A DNA stretch of 22,578 bases from Flavobacteriales bacterium (GCA_947450405.1 CANFVI010000009.1:1-22578), one strand, 5' to 3'; shown: positions 1-7,490, counted from the first letter of the stretch. Numbers and translations: made by a program. Notes: generated by a model from the sequence alone, not told the origin.

Positions 1-35
1 ATCGTTATAATTCTATTTTTGAGGGACAAAGGTTA

Positions 36-2921
36 TTATAATTTACGTTTTACTTCTTCTTGTTTGTAAACTTCTAAATAATCACCAACTTCTATGTCGT
101 TGAATCTTTCAATTTGTAATCCGCACTCAAATCCTTTAAGAACTTCTCTCACATCGTCTTTGAAACGTTTCAATGATGACAATTCACCATCGTGCATAAC
201 AACACCATCTCTGATAACACGAAGCTTGCTCTTGCGTTCAATTTTGCCATCGGTAACATAAGCACCGGCAATGGTACCCACTTTTGAAATTTTGAATACA
301 TCACGAACTTCAACTGTACCAATGATTTTTTCAATTACCTCAGGACTCAACATACCTTCCATTGCAGATTTGATTTCTTCAATAGCTTGGTAAATGATAG
401 AGTAGGTACGAATATCAATTTCTTCGTTTTCAGCAATTTGACGAGCTTTTGCAGAAGGTCTCACTTGGAATCCAACAATGATTGCGTCAGATGCAGAAGC
501 CAACAATACGTCGCTTTCTGTAATTTGACCCACACCACTGTGAATTACGTTAATTGCAATTTCTTCAGTGCTTAACTTCATTAATGAATCGGTAAGTGCT
601 TCAACAGAACCATCCACGTCACCTTTAACAATAAGTTTAAGTTCTTTGAAGTTTCCTACTGCCAAACGACGTCCAATTTCATCAAGTGTAATATGACGTT
701 TGGTACGCATACCTTGTTCACGAACCAATTGTTGTCTTTTGTTAGCCAATGATTTTGCATCGCTTTCTTCAGCAAATACTGTCCAAGTATCACCTGCTGT
801 TGGCGGTTCAGAGAATCCTAACAATTTTACTGGTGTTGATGGAGGTGCATTGTCAATTTTTAATCCACGTTCGTTAAATAACGCTCTAACTTTTGCATAA
901 TGTGGTCCAGCTACAACGTGATCTCCCACGCGAAGTGTACCAGTTTGTACCAACATGCTACAAACAATACCTCTACCTTTTTCTTGGGTAGCTTCAACAA
1001 CTGTTCCTTTTGCTCTGCGCTTTGGATTTGCAGTTAATTCCATTAACTCTGCTTCAAGAAGTACCTTTTCAAGAAGTTTGTCAACGTTTATTCCTTTTTT
1101 AGCTGAAATTTCTTGGGCTTGGAATTTACCACCCCAATCTTCAACCAAAATATTCATTTGAGCCAATTGCTCACGGATACGTTCAGGATTAGCTCCATCT
1201 TTATCCATTTTATTAAATGCAAATACCATTGGAACACCAGCAGCTTGAGCATGCGCAATTGCTTCTCTAGTTTGTGGCATCACACTATCGTCAGCAGCAA
1301 TTACAATAATTGCCATGTCGGTAACTTTGGCACCCCTAGCACGCATCGCTGTAAACGCTTCGTGACCTGGAGTATCTAAGAAAGTAATTTTTCTTCCGTC
1401 TTGTAAAGTAACTTCATAAGCACCAATATGCTGGGTAATTCCACCCGCTTCACCGGCAATTACGTTTTCTTTACGTATATAATCTAACAAAGAAGTTTTA
1501 CCATGATCTACGTGACCCATCACCGTTACGATAGGAGCGCGTGGACAAATGTCTTCTGGGTTTTCTTTTTCGTCGTCAACTGCTTCAATTTGAGTTTCTG
1601 CATCAACAAATTCAATTTCGAAATTAAAGTCATTCGCAACCAATTGAATTGTTTCAGCATCCAAACGTTGGTTTATAGAAACCATTAGACCTAGAGAAAA
1701 ACATTTTGAAATAACCTGTGTAACAGGTACATTCATCATAGAAGCAAGTTCATTGGCAGCTAAGAATTCAGTAACTCTGAGTGTTTTACTATCCTCGATT
1801 TTTCTGATTCTTTCCTTTTCTTGTTCCCCTCTACGACGGTCTTTGTCGTTTGCTTTCTTCTTGAATTTATCACCACGGCTTTTTCCAGCATTCCCCATTT
1901 TACCCATGGTGTTTTTCACGTTGCTTTTAACGGCAGACTGAGAAACTTCAGTTTTTACTGGAGGTTTTGCTTTTTGGAAAGCAGGTTTAAATTTATCGTC
2001 GGTTTTTATTGTATCTTGAACTGCAACTTTAACAGTGCCAGGAGTATCCTTGCGTTTGCGTTTTTTGCGTTCTTCTTTGACGTCTTTTTTGGCATCATTA
2101 GCCAAACTAGATACACCTTGTTTTGGTATTTGTAATTGAATTGTACCGAGAACTCTTGGCCCTGAAAGTGTTTCTCTACGGGTTACGATTTTCTCAATTT
2201 CAATTTCCTCTATTGCTTTAGTTGGTGTTTCAACCTTAGGTGTTTCAACCTTCGGTTTTTCTTCAACTTTCTTTTCTTCAACAATGTTTTCTTTTACAGG
2301 TTCAACTTTTTCAATTGATTCTACCTTTGCAACAGGTTCAACTTTTTCCTCTTTTTTAATAGGAGGGGGAGTTTCTTGTTGTTTTGGTTTTTGAGTTTCC
2401 TGCTGTTGAGGTTTTTGTTCGTTATACTTTGGCTTTTTAGGTTTTTCGTGAAGTTCGATTTTCCCTAAAATTTTCAAACCACCCACTTGTTCTTCTTTTT
2501 TACTTGAAGAATCAATTGGAGTTTCCTCTGTAATTGATACAGCTTTTACTTCAGCAACTTCTTCAACCTTAGGAAGTTCCACTTTAACTGGTTCTTCTGG
2601 TTGAGGAATCACTGGTTCAGCTTTGATAACCGGTGGATTAACGGGTGTAACAACTGCTGGCGTTTCATCAACGGCAACTTTCTCGGTTGTAGGTGTTGCG
2701 GTTGTAACTCTTACAACCTTCTGATTTTTAAGTTTGTTGGCTTCATCTTTTGCAGCTTTATCAGCTGAAAATTCTTGAAGACAAGATTGATACATGTCCT
2801 CGTTGATTTTTGTAGTAGGACGTGCTTCAACATCGAACCCCTTTTGTTTGAGGAACTCTGCCAATGCAGTGAAACTTCTATTTAATTCGCCGGCAACTTT
2901 TGCTAAACGGTATTCCGCCAT
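36..2921 (-). CDS. infB: Translation initiation factor IF-2
   Basis: GTPase that brings initiator fMet-tRNA to the 30S subunit and promotes 50S joining in the cytoplasm. Seen in the 961-residue product: an IF2_N-like helical domain at about 1-50; a long Lys/Glu/Pro-rich low-complexity linker at about 60-370; a second IF2_N-like segment at about 378-432; then the G domain with G1 GHVDHGKTS (469-476), G2 GGITQHIGAY, G3 DTPGHE, G4 NKMD and G5 SAKKG, followed by the usual domains II-IV. The linker holds two copies of a short motif (GLKILGKIEL near 148 and GPRVLGTIQL near 254), possibly small interaction motifs. It is the last gene of rimP-nusA-infB. The 117-bp gap from nusA holds a strong hairpin and a TAAATTTG box nine bases before the ATG, so it may also have its own promoter. 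Identification is very secure. Confidence 0.98.
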   Translation of the reverse strand: MAEYRLAKVAGELNRSFTALAEFLKQKGFDVEARPTTKINEDMYQSCLQEFSADKAAKDEANKLKNQKVVRVTTATPTTEKVAVDETPAVVTPVNPPVIKAEPVIPQPEEPVKVELPKVEEVAEVKAVSITEETPIDSSSKKEEQVGGLKILGKIELHEKPKKPKYNEQKPQQQETQKPKQQETPPPIKKEEKVEPVAKVESIEKVEPVKENIVEEKKVEEKPKVETPKVETPTKAIEEIEIEKIVTRRETLSGPRVLGTIQLQIPKQGVSSLANDAKKDVKEERKKRKRKDTPGTVKVAVQDTIKTDDKFKPAFQKAKPPVKTEVSQSAVKSNVKNTMGKMGNAGKSRGDKFKKKANDKDRRRGEQEKERIRKIEDSKTLRVTEFLAANELASMMNVPVTQVISKCFSLGLMVSINQRLDAETIQLVANDFNFEIEFVDAETQIEAVDDEKENPEDICPRAPIVTVMGHVDHGKTSLLDYIRKENVIAGEAGGITQHIGAYEVTLQDGRKITFLDTPGHEAFTAMRARGAKVTDMAIIVIAADDSVMPQTREAIAHAQAAGVPMVFAFNKMDKDGANPERIREQLAQMNILVEDWGGKFQAQEISAKKGINVDKLLEKVLLEAELMELTANPKRRAKGTVVEATQEKGRGIVCSMLVQTGTLRVGDHVVAGPHYAKVRALFNERGLKIDNAPPSTPVKLLGFSEPPTAGDTWTVFAEESDAKSLANKRQQLVREQGMRTKRHITLDEIGRRLAVGNFKELKLIVKGDVDGSVEALTDSLMKLSTEEIAINVIHSGVGQITESDVLLASASDAIIVGFQVRPSAKARQIAENEEIDIRTYSIIYQAIEEIKSAMEGMLSPEVIEKIIGTVEVRDVFKISKVGTIAGAYVTDGKIERKSKLRVIRDGVVMHDGELSSLKRFKDDVREVLKGFECGLQIERFNDIEVGDYLEVYKQEEVKRKL

Positions 2922-2930
2922 ATTTTAATT

Positions 2931-2938
2931 CAAATTTA
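2931..2938 (-). promoter_or_regulatory. Putative infB promoter -7 box (TAAATTTG)
   Basis: Read on the minus strand this is TAAATTTG, an exact match to the Bacteroidota -7 consensus TAnnTTTG. A TTG lies 21 bases upstream, inside the ACTTGGGA segment at 2957-2964, which fits the -33 element. Only nine bases separate the box from the infB ATG, so a transcript from here would be almost leaderless. Inferred from motif and position only. Confidence 0.5.
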
Positions 2939-2956
2939 CTTTTAATATGTTGTAAA

Positions 2957-3031
2957 TCCCAAGTTTGTTTTGCTGTTTTAATTTAATGCAAGTTAGAAAT
3001 AGACTTGGGAAGCAATTTCTAACTTGCATTA
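2957..3031 (-). other. Structured nusA-infB intergenic element: 17-bp hairpin with possible pseudoknot
   Basis: A perfect inverted repeat joins 2984-3000 with 3015-3031 (17 bp, 14-base loop). The loop contains ACTTGGGA on the plus strand (3003-3010), which is exactly complementary to TCCCAAGT at 2957-2964. In the minus-strand mRNA the hairpin loop could therefore pair over 8 bp with a segment 19-20 bases downstream, giving an H-type pseudoknot, or the two could form an alternative hairpin. No run of U follows the 17-bp stem, so it is not a classical intrinsic terminator. It lies between the nusA stop and the infB promoter-like box. Possible roles are nusA 3'-end protection, transcript processing or control of infB; none is shown by the sequence. 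Confidence 0.6.
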
Positions 3032-3038
3032 CTTGATT

Positions 3039-4295
3039 TTAATCTTCAAATTCTTGACGAAGAATATTTTGCACAGCAACAATAGTTTCTTCTTCTAATT
3101 CAGTTCTTTTCAATAAATCTTCAACTGAACTATTGATAACATCTTTCGCAGAGTCTAAACCAATGCGTTTGAATTCTTCAATAATCCAAGTGTCAATTTC
3201 ATCTAAGAATTCGTCCAAATCAACATCATCTTCACTGGTTACAACATTGTTTACTCTGTAAACTTCAATTTGATAACCGGTTAATTTGCTTGCCAATTTA
3301 ATATTATGTCCGCCTCTACCAATTGCCAATGAAACTTGATCACTTTCTAAGAAAACATTTGCTGTTTCACCGTTAATATCCATCCTGCTAATATTTGCAG
3401 GTTGTAAAGAGCGTTGAATGTACAATGCATTGTTGGTTGTAAAGTTAATTACGTCAATGTTTTCGTTGCGCAATTCACGAACAATGCCATGAATACGAGC
3501 CCCTTTAACACCCACACAAGCTCCAACTGGATCAATACGATCGTCGTAACTTTCTACAGCAACTTTTGCTCTTTCACCTGGTTCACGAACAACCTTTTTG
3601 ATTGTAATTAAACCATCTAAAATCTCAGGAACTTCCAATTCAAACAATCTTTCTAAGAACTCCGGAGAAGTTCTAGACAAGATGATTTTTGGAGTACCTT
3701 TATCCATGTCAACTTCATGAATTACCGCGCGAATTGTATCGCCTTTTTTGTATATGTCACGAGGAATCATGTGTTCCTTAGGCAATGAAAGTTCATTTCC
3801 TTCATCATCTAAAATCATGATTTCACGTTTCCAAACGTTATAAACTTCACCGGTAATAATTTCACCGCGTTTGTCTTTGTATTTGCGGAAAAGTTCGTCT
3901 TTTTCAAGTTCAATGATTCTACTCATTAGTGCTTGACGTGCATTTAAAACGCTTCTTCTTCCGAAATCATCTAAGAATACTTGTTGAATACAGTCTTCAC
4001 CAACCGCATAATCAGGCTCTAGTTTTTGAGCTTCACTTACTGCAATGTGTAGGCTTTCGTCTTCAACTTCTCCTTCTTCAACAATCAAACGCAAATGATA
4101 CATCTCAATATCACCAGTTTCGGTGTTAATGATAATGTCAAAATTGGCGTCTTGACCATATTTCTTTTTTAAGATATTTCTAAAAACATCTTCCAAAACA
4201 CGCATCATTGTTGCGCGGTCAATGTTTTTGAACTCTTTAAATTCGGAGAAACTCTCCACCAGGTTAATACCGAGATCCTTGGCTTTAGTTTTCAT
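3039..4295 (-). CDS. nusA: Transcription termination/antitermination factor NusA
   Basis: RNA polymerase-binding elongation factor that modulates pausing, termination and antitermination. The 418-residue product has the NusA N-terminal domain (about 1-130, starting with the VESFSEFKEFKNIDRATMM segment), an S1 RNA-binding domain (about 140-205, GEIITGEVYNVWKREIMI) and tandem KH domains (about 225-345) with DPVGACVGVKGARI and LAIGRGGHNIKLA. A short acidic C-terminal helical tail follows instead of the long acidic repeats of Escherichia coli NusA, as expected for the shorter form. It follows rimP with one base between the rimP stop and the nusA ATG, so the two are almost certainly co-transcribed. 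In E. coli NusA controls its own operon through leader termination, which gives the hairpin ahead of rimP extra interest. Identification is very secure. Confidence 0.97.
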   Translation of the reverse strand: MKTKAKDLGINLVESFSEFKEFKNIDRATMMRVLEDVFRNILKKKYGQDANFDIIINTETGDIEMYHLRLIVEEGEVEDESLHIAVSEAQKLEPDYAVGEDCIQQVFLDDFGRRSVLNARQALMSRIIELEKDELFRKYKDKRGEIITGEVYNVWKREIMILDDEGNELSLPKEHMIPRDIYKKGDTIRAVIHEVDMDKGTPKIILSRTSPEFLERLFELEVPEILDGLITIKKVVREPGERAKVAVESYDDRIDPVGACVGVKGARIHGIVRELRNENIDVINFTTNNALYIQRSLQPANISRMDINGETANVFLESDQVSLAIGRGGHNIKLASKLTGYQIEVYRVNNVVTSEDDVDLDEFLDEIDTWIIEEFKRIGLDSAKDVINSSVEDLLKRTELEEETIVAVQNILRQEFED

Positions 4296-4296
4296 G

Positions 4297-4761
4297 TTAT
4301 TTAAAACTTATTATAATTGTTGCTTGTTTAATTTGACTATAAGGAATAATTGTTTCTTCAAATGAAACTTTTTTCCCTTTTCCTTGTATTTCTTTTTGGA
4401 ATAAAAAATTCGAATCTTCAATTTTTTCTAACTTTCCAATTAAGGTTTCTTCATTCGTTAAAATAAGGTCGAATTTTCGACCAATGTGTTTTGAAAATTG
4501 ACGAATGTCTGTTAACGGATTGTCAGCACCAGGCGATGAAATTTCAAATGTAAATGGGGTGTCTCCAAAATCATCTTCATCAATTAGCGTAGAAACTTGT
4601 TTGGTAAAATCGGCTAAAGCTTTCATCGATAGTACTTCTTCACTATCAACATAGAAACTAAATAATCCGTCTTGACTAACAGTTTGATGCACAACAAATA
4701 ACCCAAATGGAGTTGCCTCAGCATCAATTATTAATCTCAGTTTTTCGCCTATTTTTTTCAT
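4297..4761 (-). CDS. rimP: Ribosome maturation factor RimP
   Basis: Cytoplasmic factor needed for maturation of the 30S subunit. The 154-residue product has the RimP N-terminal alpha/beta domain (GLFVVHQTVSQDGLFSFYVD, then EEVLSMKALADFTKQVSTLI and FTFEISSPGADNPL) and a C-terminal SH3-like domain with RKFDLILTNEETLIGKLEKI. SSPGADNPL corresponds to the family's conserved SSPG(L/I)DRPL signature. An in-frame ATG exists 69 bases upstream, but that extension would translate through a terminator-like hairpin and has no family resemblance. The ATG at 4761 (MKKIGEKL) is therefore chosen. First gene of rimP-nusA-infB, with a TATATTTG box 66 bases upstream. Confidence 0.93.
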   Translation of the reverse strand: MKKIGEKLRLIIDAEATPFGLFVVHQTVSQDGLFSFYVDSEEVLSMKALADFTKQVSTLIDEDDFGDTPFTFEISSPGADNPLTDIRQFSKHIGRKFDLILTNEETLIGKLEKIEDSNFLFQKEIQGKGKKVSFEETIIPYSQIKQATIIISFK

Positions 4762-4766
4762 ATTCA

Positions 4767-4800
4767 ATAAAAAAGGGGACGGCTTGTGGCTTGTCCCCTT
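4767..4800 (-). terminator. Terminator-like hairpin between PPIase gene and rimP
   Basis: On the minus strand AAGGGGAC and GTCCCCTT pair over 8 bp around a 12-base loop (arms 4793-4800 and 4773-4780) and are followed by a T run. This is a textbook intrinsic terminator. It lies 46 bases past the PPIase stop but ends only about six bases before the rimP ATG, downstream of a putative rimP promoter box. It could therefore terminate PPIase transcripts, attenuate rimP-nusA-infB, or both. Confidence 0.75.
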
Positions 4801-4827
4801 CCATTTAATTTCATTCGGAAAGTTCTG

Positions 4828-4835
4828 CAAATATA
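4828..4835 (-). promoter_or_regulatory. Putative rimP operon -7 box (TATATTTG)
   Basis: The minus strand reads TATATTTG, an exact TAnnTTTG match, 66 bases before the rimP ATG and just after the PPIase stop. No clear -33 TTG/TTTG is seen. Transcription from here would include the whole 4773-4800 hairpin in the leader. A small inverted repeat (AATTCTATT at 4842-4850 with 4858-4866) sits just upstream, across the PPIase stop codon. Confidence 0.45.
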
Positions 4836-4845
4836 CAGTGAAATT

Positions 4846-5754
4846 CTATTTTTTCCTAATAGAATTATTTTTCATTGGAATTACCTTGGTTGAAATAATC
4901 CGTACATCGTTTTCAGGTCTGTCGTTGTTATCCGTTTGTGTAAATTGAATTTTATCAATGATATGGTAGCCCGAAACTACCTTTCCAAACACAGTGTAAT
5001 TCTTATCTAAGAAAGGAGTTCCGCCCCAACTTCCGTAAATATTTCTCACGTTTTCTGGCATAGATTTGTAAGAAGCCTCAACTTGGTCTTTTACCAAAGG
5101 TTTGATTTCCTTCATTATTTGATCAACTGCCAATTGATTTCCCATTTCCATGGCTGTAGCAAAGCGCATTTTATATTCAGTATTTTCTGGCTTTGCCATA
5201 AATTCTTTAATGGCATTTTGTGAAATCATTTCTTTGAACTTTTCATTAGAAACCGGCGTTCCTGTTACAATGTAAAATTGACTACCAGAGCTGCTTTTGG
5301 TTGGATTGTGATCGTCGCTTTCTCTAGCAGCAGCCAATGCCCCTTTGAAATGATAAAGGGTGTCGTTGAATTCAGCGGGTATCGTTTCTTTAGGTCCACC
5401 ATCGCCAAGCTGTTGTCCAGGTTTTGCGTTTTTAGAGTTAGGGTCTCCGCCTTGTATCATGAATTGCTTGATAACACGGTGAAATAATATTCCGTTGTAA
5501 TATCCCTCAGAAGCCAATTTGTAAAAGTTATTGCTGTGTTTTGGAGTAGCAGGATTTAATCCCAATGTAATTATACCATAATTTGTGGTGAATTCAACAG
5601 CGTTCCAATTCGCAGGAAGCGTTGTGTCGGGAACTGTCATTGGAATGGCTTCTTTTGCCAATTCTAATTTCATTTTTTCAACCTCGTCTAACTTAGCAGT
5701 TTTTTGCTGACAGGCAAATAAGATAATTGCGGGTAGGAAGTATTTAATTTTCAT
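4846..5754 (-). CDS. Cyclophilin-type peptidyl-prolyl cis-trans isomerase lipoprotein
   Basis: Predicted envelope-anchored proline isomerase that helps exported proteins fold. From the ATG at 5754 the 302-residue product starts with a lipoprotein signal peptide (MKIKYFLPAIILFACQQ, lipobox Cys15). A cyclophilin domain follows at about 52-295, with FHRVIKQFMIQGGDP (residues 91-105; Arg93, Phe98 and Gln101 match the cyclophilin active site), then SGSQFYIVTGT and FLDKNYTVFGKVVSG. A helical, charged insertion of about 70 residues (about 171-243) separates these last two blocks, as I recall from other Bacteroidota cyclophilins. A longer frame starts at 5823 but lacks a signal peptide at its N-terminus. 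The chosen start lies inside the 3' end of the upstream gene (11-base overlap), so the two are probably translationally coupled. Family secure; substrates unknown. Confidence 0.92.
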   Translation of the reverse strand: MKIKYFLPAIILFACQQKTAKLDEVEKMKLELAKEAIPMTVPDTTLPANWNAVEFTTNYGIITLGLNPATPKHSNNFYKLASEGYYNGILFHRVIKQFMIQGGDPNSKNAKPGQQLGDGGPKETIPAEFNDTLYHFKGALAAARESDDHNPTKSSSGSQFYIVTGTPVSNEKFKEMISQNAIKEFMAKPENTEYKMRFATAMEMGNQLAVDQIMKEIKPLVKDQVEASYKSMPENVRNIYGSWGGTPFLDKNYTVFGKVVSGYHIIDKIQFTQTDNNDRPENDVRIISTKVIPMKNNSIRKK

Positions 5755-6118
5755 TGAAATTGATAATTTCTTCTTGTTCAAAATATTCGATAATGTGCTG
5801 ACGCAATAAGTTTTCTTGCTCAAACAAAGTCAAATTAGGAATAGGCAATGCATTTTCATACACTGGAAACCCATCTTGGTTAATTCCAACTTGGGTGTAG
5901 TATCCAGAATAACTTAAAACCCTACAATTTGCTATGTGCATAAGCAATGTTTTTTCTTCTTTAGAGAATTTTGTTTCAGGCAATTGCCCTAATTCCCTTA
6001 CTCCAATAATGAAAAGAATTGCATTTAAGTCTGGTTTTCGATCAAATCTAGATTCAAAAAAATCCATAACTTTCTTCCACTTGATCTTTATTTCTGCGTG
6101 TAGATTTTCTTGTATCAT
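5744..6118 (-). CDS. Conserved-looking hypothetical protein upstream of PPIase
   Basis: A 124-residue soluble protein with no signal peptide or membrane segment that I cannot assign to a named family. It has a hydrophobic/helical N-terminal half (KKVMDFFESRF, LNAILFIIGVRELGQ), a segment HIANCRVLSYSGYYTQVGI with one Cys and several aromatic residues, and an acidic C-terminal helix (LLRQHIIEYFEQEE). The gene has its own ATG at 6118 and its stop overlaps the PPIase start by 11 bases, which suggests one transcript and coupled translation. It is divergent from murQ with 89 bp between. Nothing in the product suggests catalysis. A small adaptor is one possibility, but that is a guess from size and context. 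Confidence 0.8.
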   Translation of the reverse strand: MIQENLHAEIKIKWKKVMDFFESRFDRKPDLNAILFIIGVRELGQLPETKFSKEEKTLLMHIANCRVLSYSGYYTQVGINQDGFPVYENALPIPNLTLFEQENLLRQHIIEYFEQEEIINFNEN

Positions 6119-6175
6119 GAATTACAAAGGTCGTATTTTTTTAGTACATTTTATTCTGTTTATGCTGCTAATAAT

Positions 6176-6183
6176 TAACTTTG
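6176..6183 (+). promoter_or_regulatory. Putative murQ -7 box (TAACTTTG)
   Basis: Exact TAnnTTTG match ending 24 bases before the GTG at 6208. Its last three bases are the TTG that opens the longest murQ frame, so that TTG is a promoter base rather than a likely start codon. No convincing -33 element is seen. Confidence 0.5.
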
Positions 6184-6207
6184 AACCAATCATTAGTAAT
6201 TTGTAAG

Positions 6208-7011
6208 GTGTTTACTGAATCAGAATCGAATTTTAAAAATCTAGATGAATTAAGTACGCTAGGTTTAGTTGAGGGAATCAACACAGAAGATAAGTCAGTG
6301 GCTTTGGCCGTTGAAAGCGCTATTCCAAGTATTGTAGCACTTGTAGATGCACTTTACATCAAAATGCTAAATGGGGGAAGATTGTTTTACCTAGGTGCTG
6401 GAACGAGTGGCCGCCTCGGTGTTGTTGATGCTTCTGAATGCCCTCCAACCTTTGGAGTTTCCTTTGACAAGGTCATTGGTATTATGGCTGGAGGCGATGG
6501 CGCAATCCGTAAAGCAGTTGAGTTTGCCGAAGACGATACCTCGCAAGGAATTAAAGATTTAATGTCCTTCAATATCAATCAAAATGATTTTGTAGTTGGA
6601 ATTGCAGCATCAGGCCGAACACCTTATGTATTGAGCGCTCTTGAAATTTGTAATAAAATGGGAATCTCAACCGGCGGAATTGCGTGTAATTCAAATACTT
6701 TGCTGAAGGATGTTGCCAAGTTTCCAATTGAAGTTGTTACTGGACCTGAATTTATTACCGGAAGTACTAGAATGAAAGCTGGAACAGCTACCAAAATGGT
6801 TTTAAATATGATTACCACTTCGGTAATGATTAAGTTGGGTCATGTAAAAGGAAACAAAATGGTAGATATGCAATTAACGAATGACAAACTCATTGACAGA
6901 GGTACTAAAATGGTGATGGAAGAAACAGGTTTAGACTACAATACGGCAAATGCGGTATTGTTAAAAGAAGGCAGTGTTAGAAAGGCAGTTGAGAAAATTC
7001 TCAATTGGTAA
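6208..7011 (+). CDS. murQ: N-acetylmuramic acid 6-phosphate etherase
   Basis: Cleaves the lactyl ether of MurNAc-6-phosphate to give GlcNAc-6-phosphate and D-lactate, a cytoplasmic step in cell-wall sugar recycling. The 267-residue product is a SIS-domain protein with the family start TESESN, then YLGAGTSGRLGVVDASECPP (61-80), AEDD, GIAASGRTPYVLSA and ITGSTRMKAGTATK. Glu77 and Glu108 have the same 31-residue spacing as the catalytic Glu83/Glu114 pair of E. coli MurQ. GTG at 6208 is preferred over TTG at 6181: family homology begins right after it and the TTG lies in a promoter box. The gene stands alone on the plus strand; no kinase or transporter for MurNAc is in the window. Its stop is one base from the stop of the convergent DUF2452 gene, so no terminator fits between them. 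Confidence 0.95.
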   Translation: MFTESESNFKNLDELSTLGLVEGINTEDKSVALAVESAIPSIVALVDALYIKMLNGGRLFYLGAGTSGRLGVVDASECPPTFGVSFDKVIGIMAGGDGAIRKAVEFAEDDTSQGIKDLMSFNINQNDFVVGIAASGRTPYVLSALEICNKMGISTGGIACNSNTLLKDVAKFPIEVVTGPEFITGSTRMKAGTATKMVLNMITTSVMIKLGHVKGNKMVDMQLTNDKLIDRGTKMVMEETGLDYNTANAVLLKEGSVRKAVEKILNW

Positions 7012-7012
7012 T

Positions 7013-7477
7013 TTAGGAAAGCACTTCCCAGGTTTTATCACCCATTAATCTTACGGTATGTAAAAACTCCTTAAATGGCATTTTATTTCCCCATTCATAA
7101 GGTGCAACCATGCTTAATTGCTGAGAATCATCCTCTCTCGAATATAAATGGTAAATTCCATTTACTACCGGTTCGAAATTAATGTCTGCCTTATATATAG
7201 CATGCGAAACCTCAAGTCTATGTTCAATTTCTCTGGCCTGTTTCATTAAAAGTTCAGCTTGTTTCTTGAGCATTTGAATTTGCCTTTCGGCTTGATGTTG
7301 CATACTTTCGTGTGCAGTTGCTTTCATCAAACGCTTATCAAGTGGTTCTATTTTTGGTGAGCTAACAGAAAGCGCATATGGTGCACTACTTAACTCTCCT
7401 TGATAGATGGCGTCTTTTAAGAATTTTGGTCTGTTGTCTGGAACAATATGATTGGTTTCGTTTTCCAAGGTATTCAA
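7013..7477 (-). CDS. DUF2452 family protein
   Basis: Protein of unknown function. From memory it matches the DUF2452 pattern: a long amphipathic, probably coiled helix in the middle (SMQHQAERQIQMLKKQAELL, then KQAREIEHRLEVSHAIYKAD), then NFEPVVNGIYHLYSR, LSMVAPYEWGNK and a C-terminal HTVRLMGDKTWEVL. There is no signal peptide or membrane segment. The longest frame runs back to 7591, but that part is the out-of-frame 3' end of asd. There is no ATG between the asd stop and the conserved region, so a TTG start is needed. TTG at 7477 (154 residues) is used here, and TTG at 7468 is almost as good. It is the last gene of the 9258-7013 cluster, 23 bases after asd, with a short hairpin across the junction. 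Family fairly secure, start uncertain, function unknown. Confidence 0.85.
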   Translation of the reverse strand: MNTLENETNHIVPDNRPKFLKDAIYQGELSSAPYALSVSSPKIEPLDKRLMKATAHESMQHQAERQIQMLKKQAELLMKQAREIEHRLEVSHAIYKADINFEPVVNGIYHLYSREDDSQQLSMVAPYEWGNKMPFKEFLHTVRLMGDKTWEVLS

Positions 7478-7490
7478 TAAACAAACTAGT

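Noticed and set aside
387..2135. Six plus-strand open frames opposite infB
   Set aside because: They are out-of-frame shadows of a clearly coding gene, with Phe/Ser/Asn-rich translations and no recognisable domain.
2076..2480. Lys/Glu/Pro-rich repeats in infB as a possible DNA repeat array
   Set aside because: The repetition is low-complexity coding sequence of the IF-2 linker, with irregular units and no direct-repeat/spacer pattern.
4762..4830. Extended RimP start (23 extra residues)
   Set aside because: The extension is the translation of a terminator hairpin; conserved RimP sequence begins after the ATG at 4761.
5755..5823. Extended PPIase start
   Set aside because: It lies in another gene's coding sequence, and the lipoprotein signal peptide begins only at 5754.
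6181..6207. TTG start for murQ
   Set aside because: The TTG is the end of a TAACTTTG promoter box; family sequence starts at the GTG at 6208.
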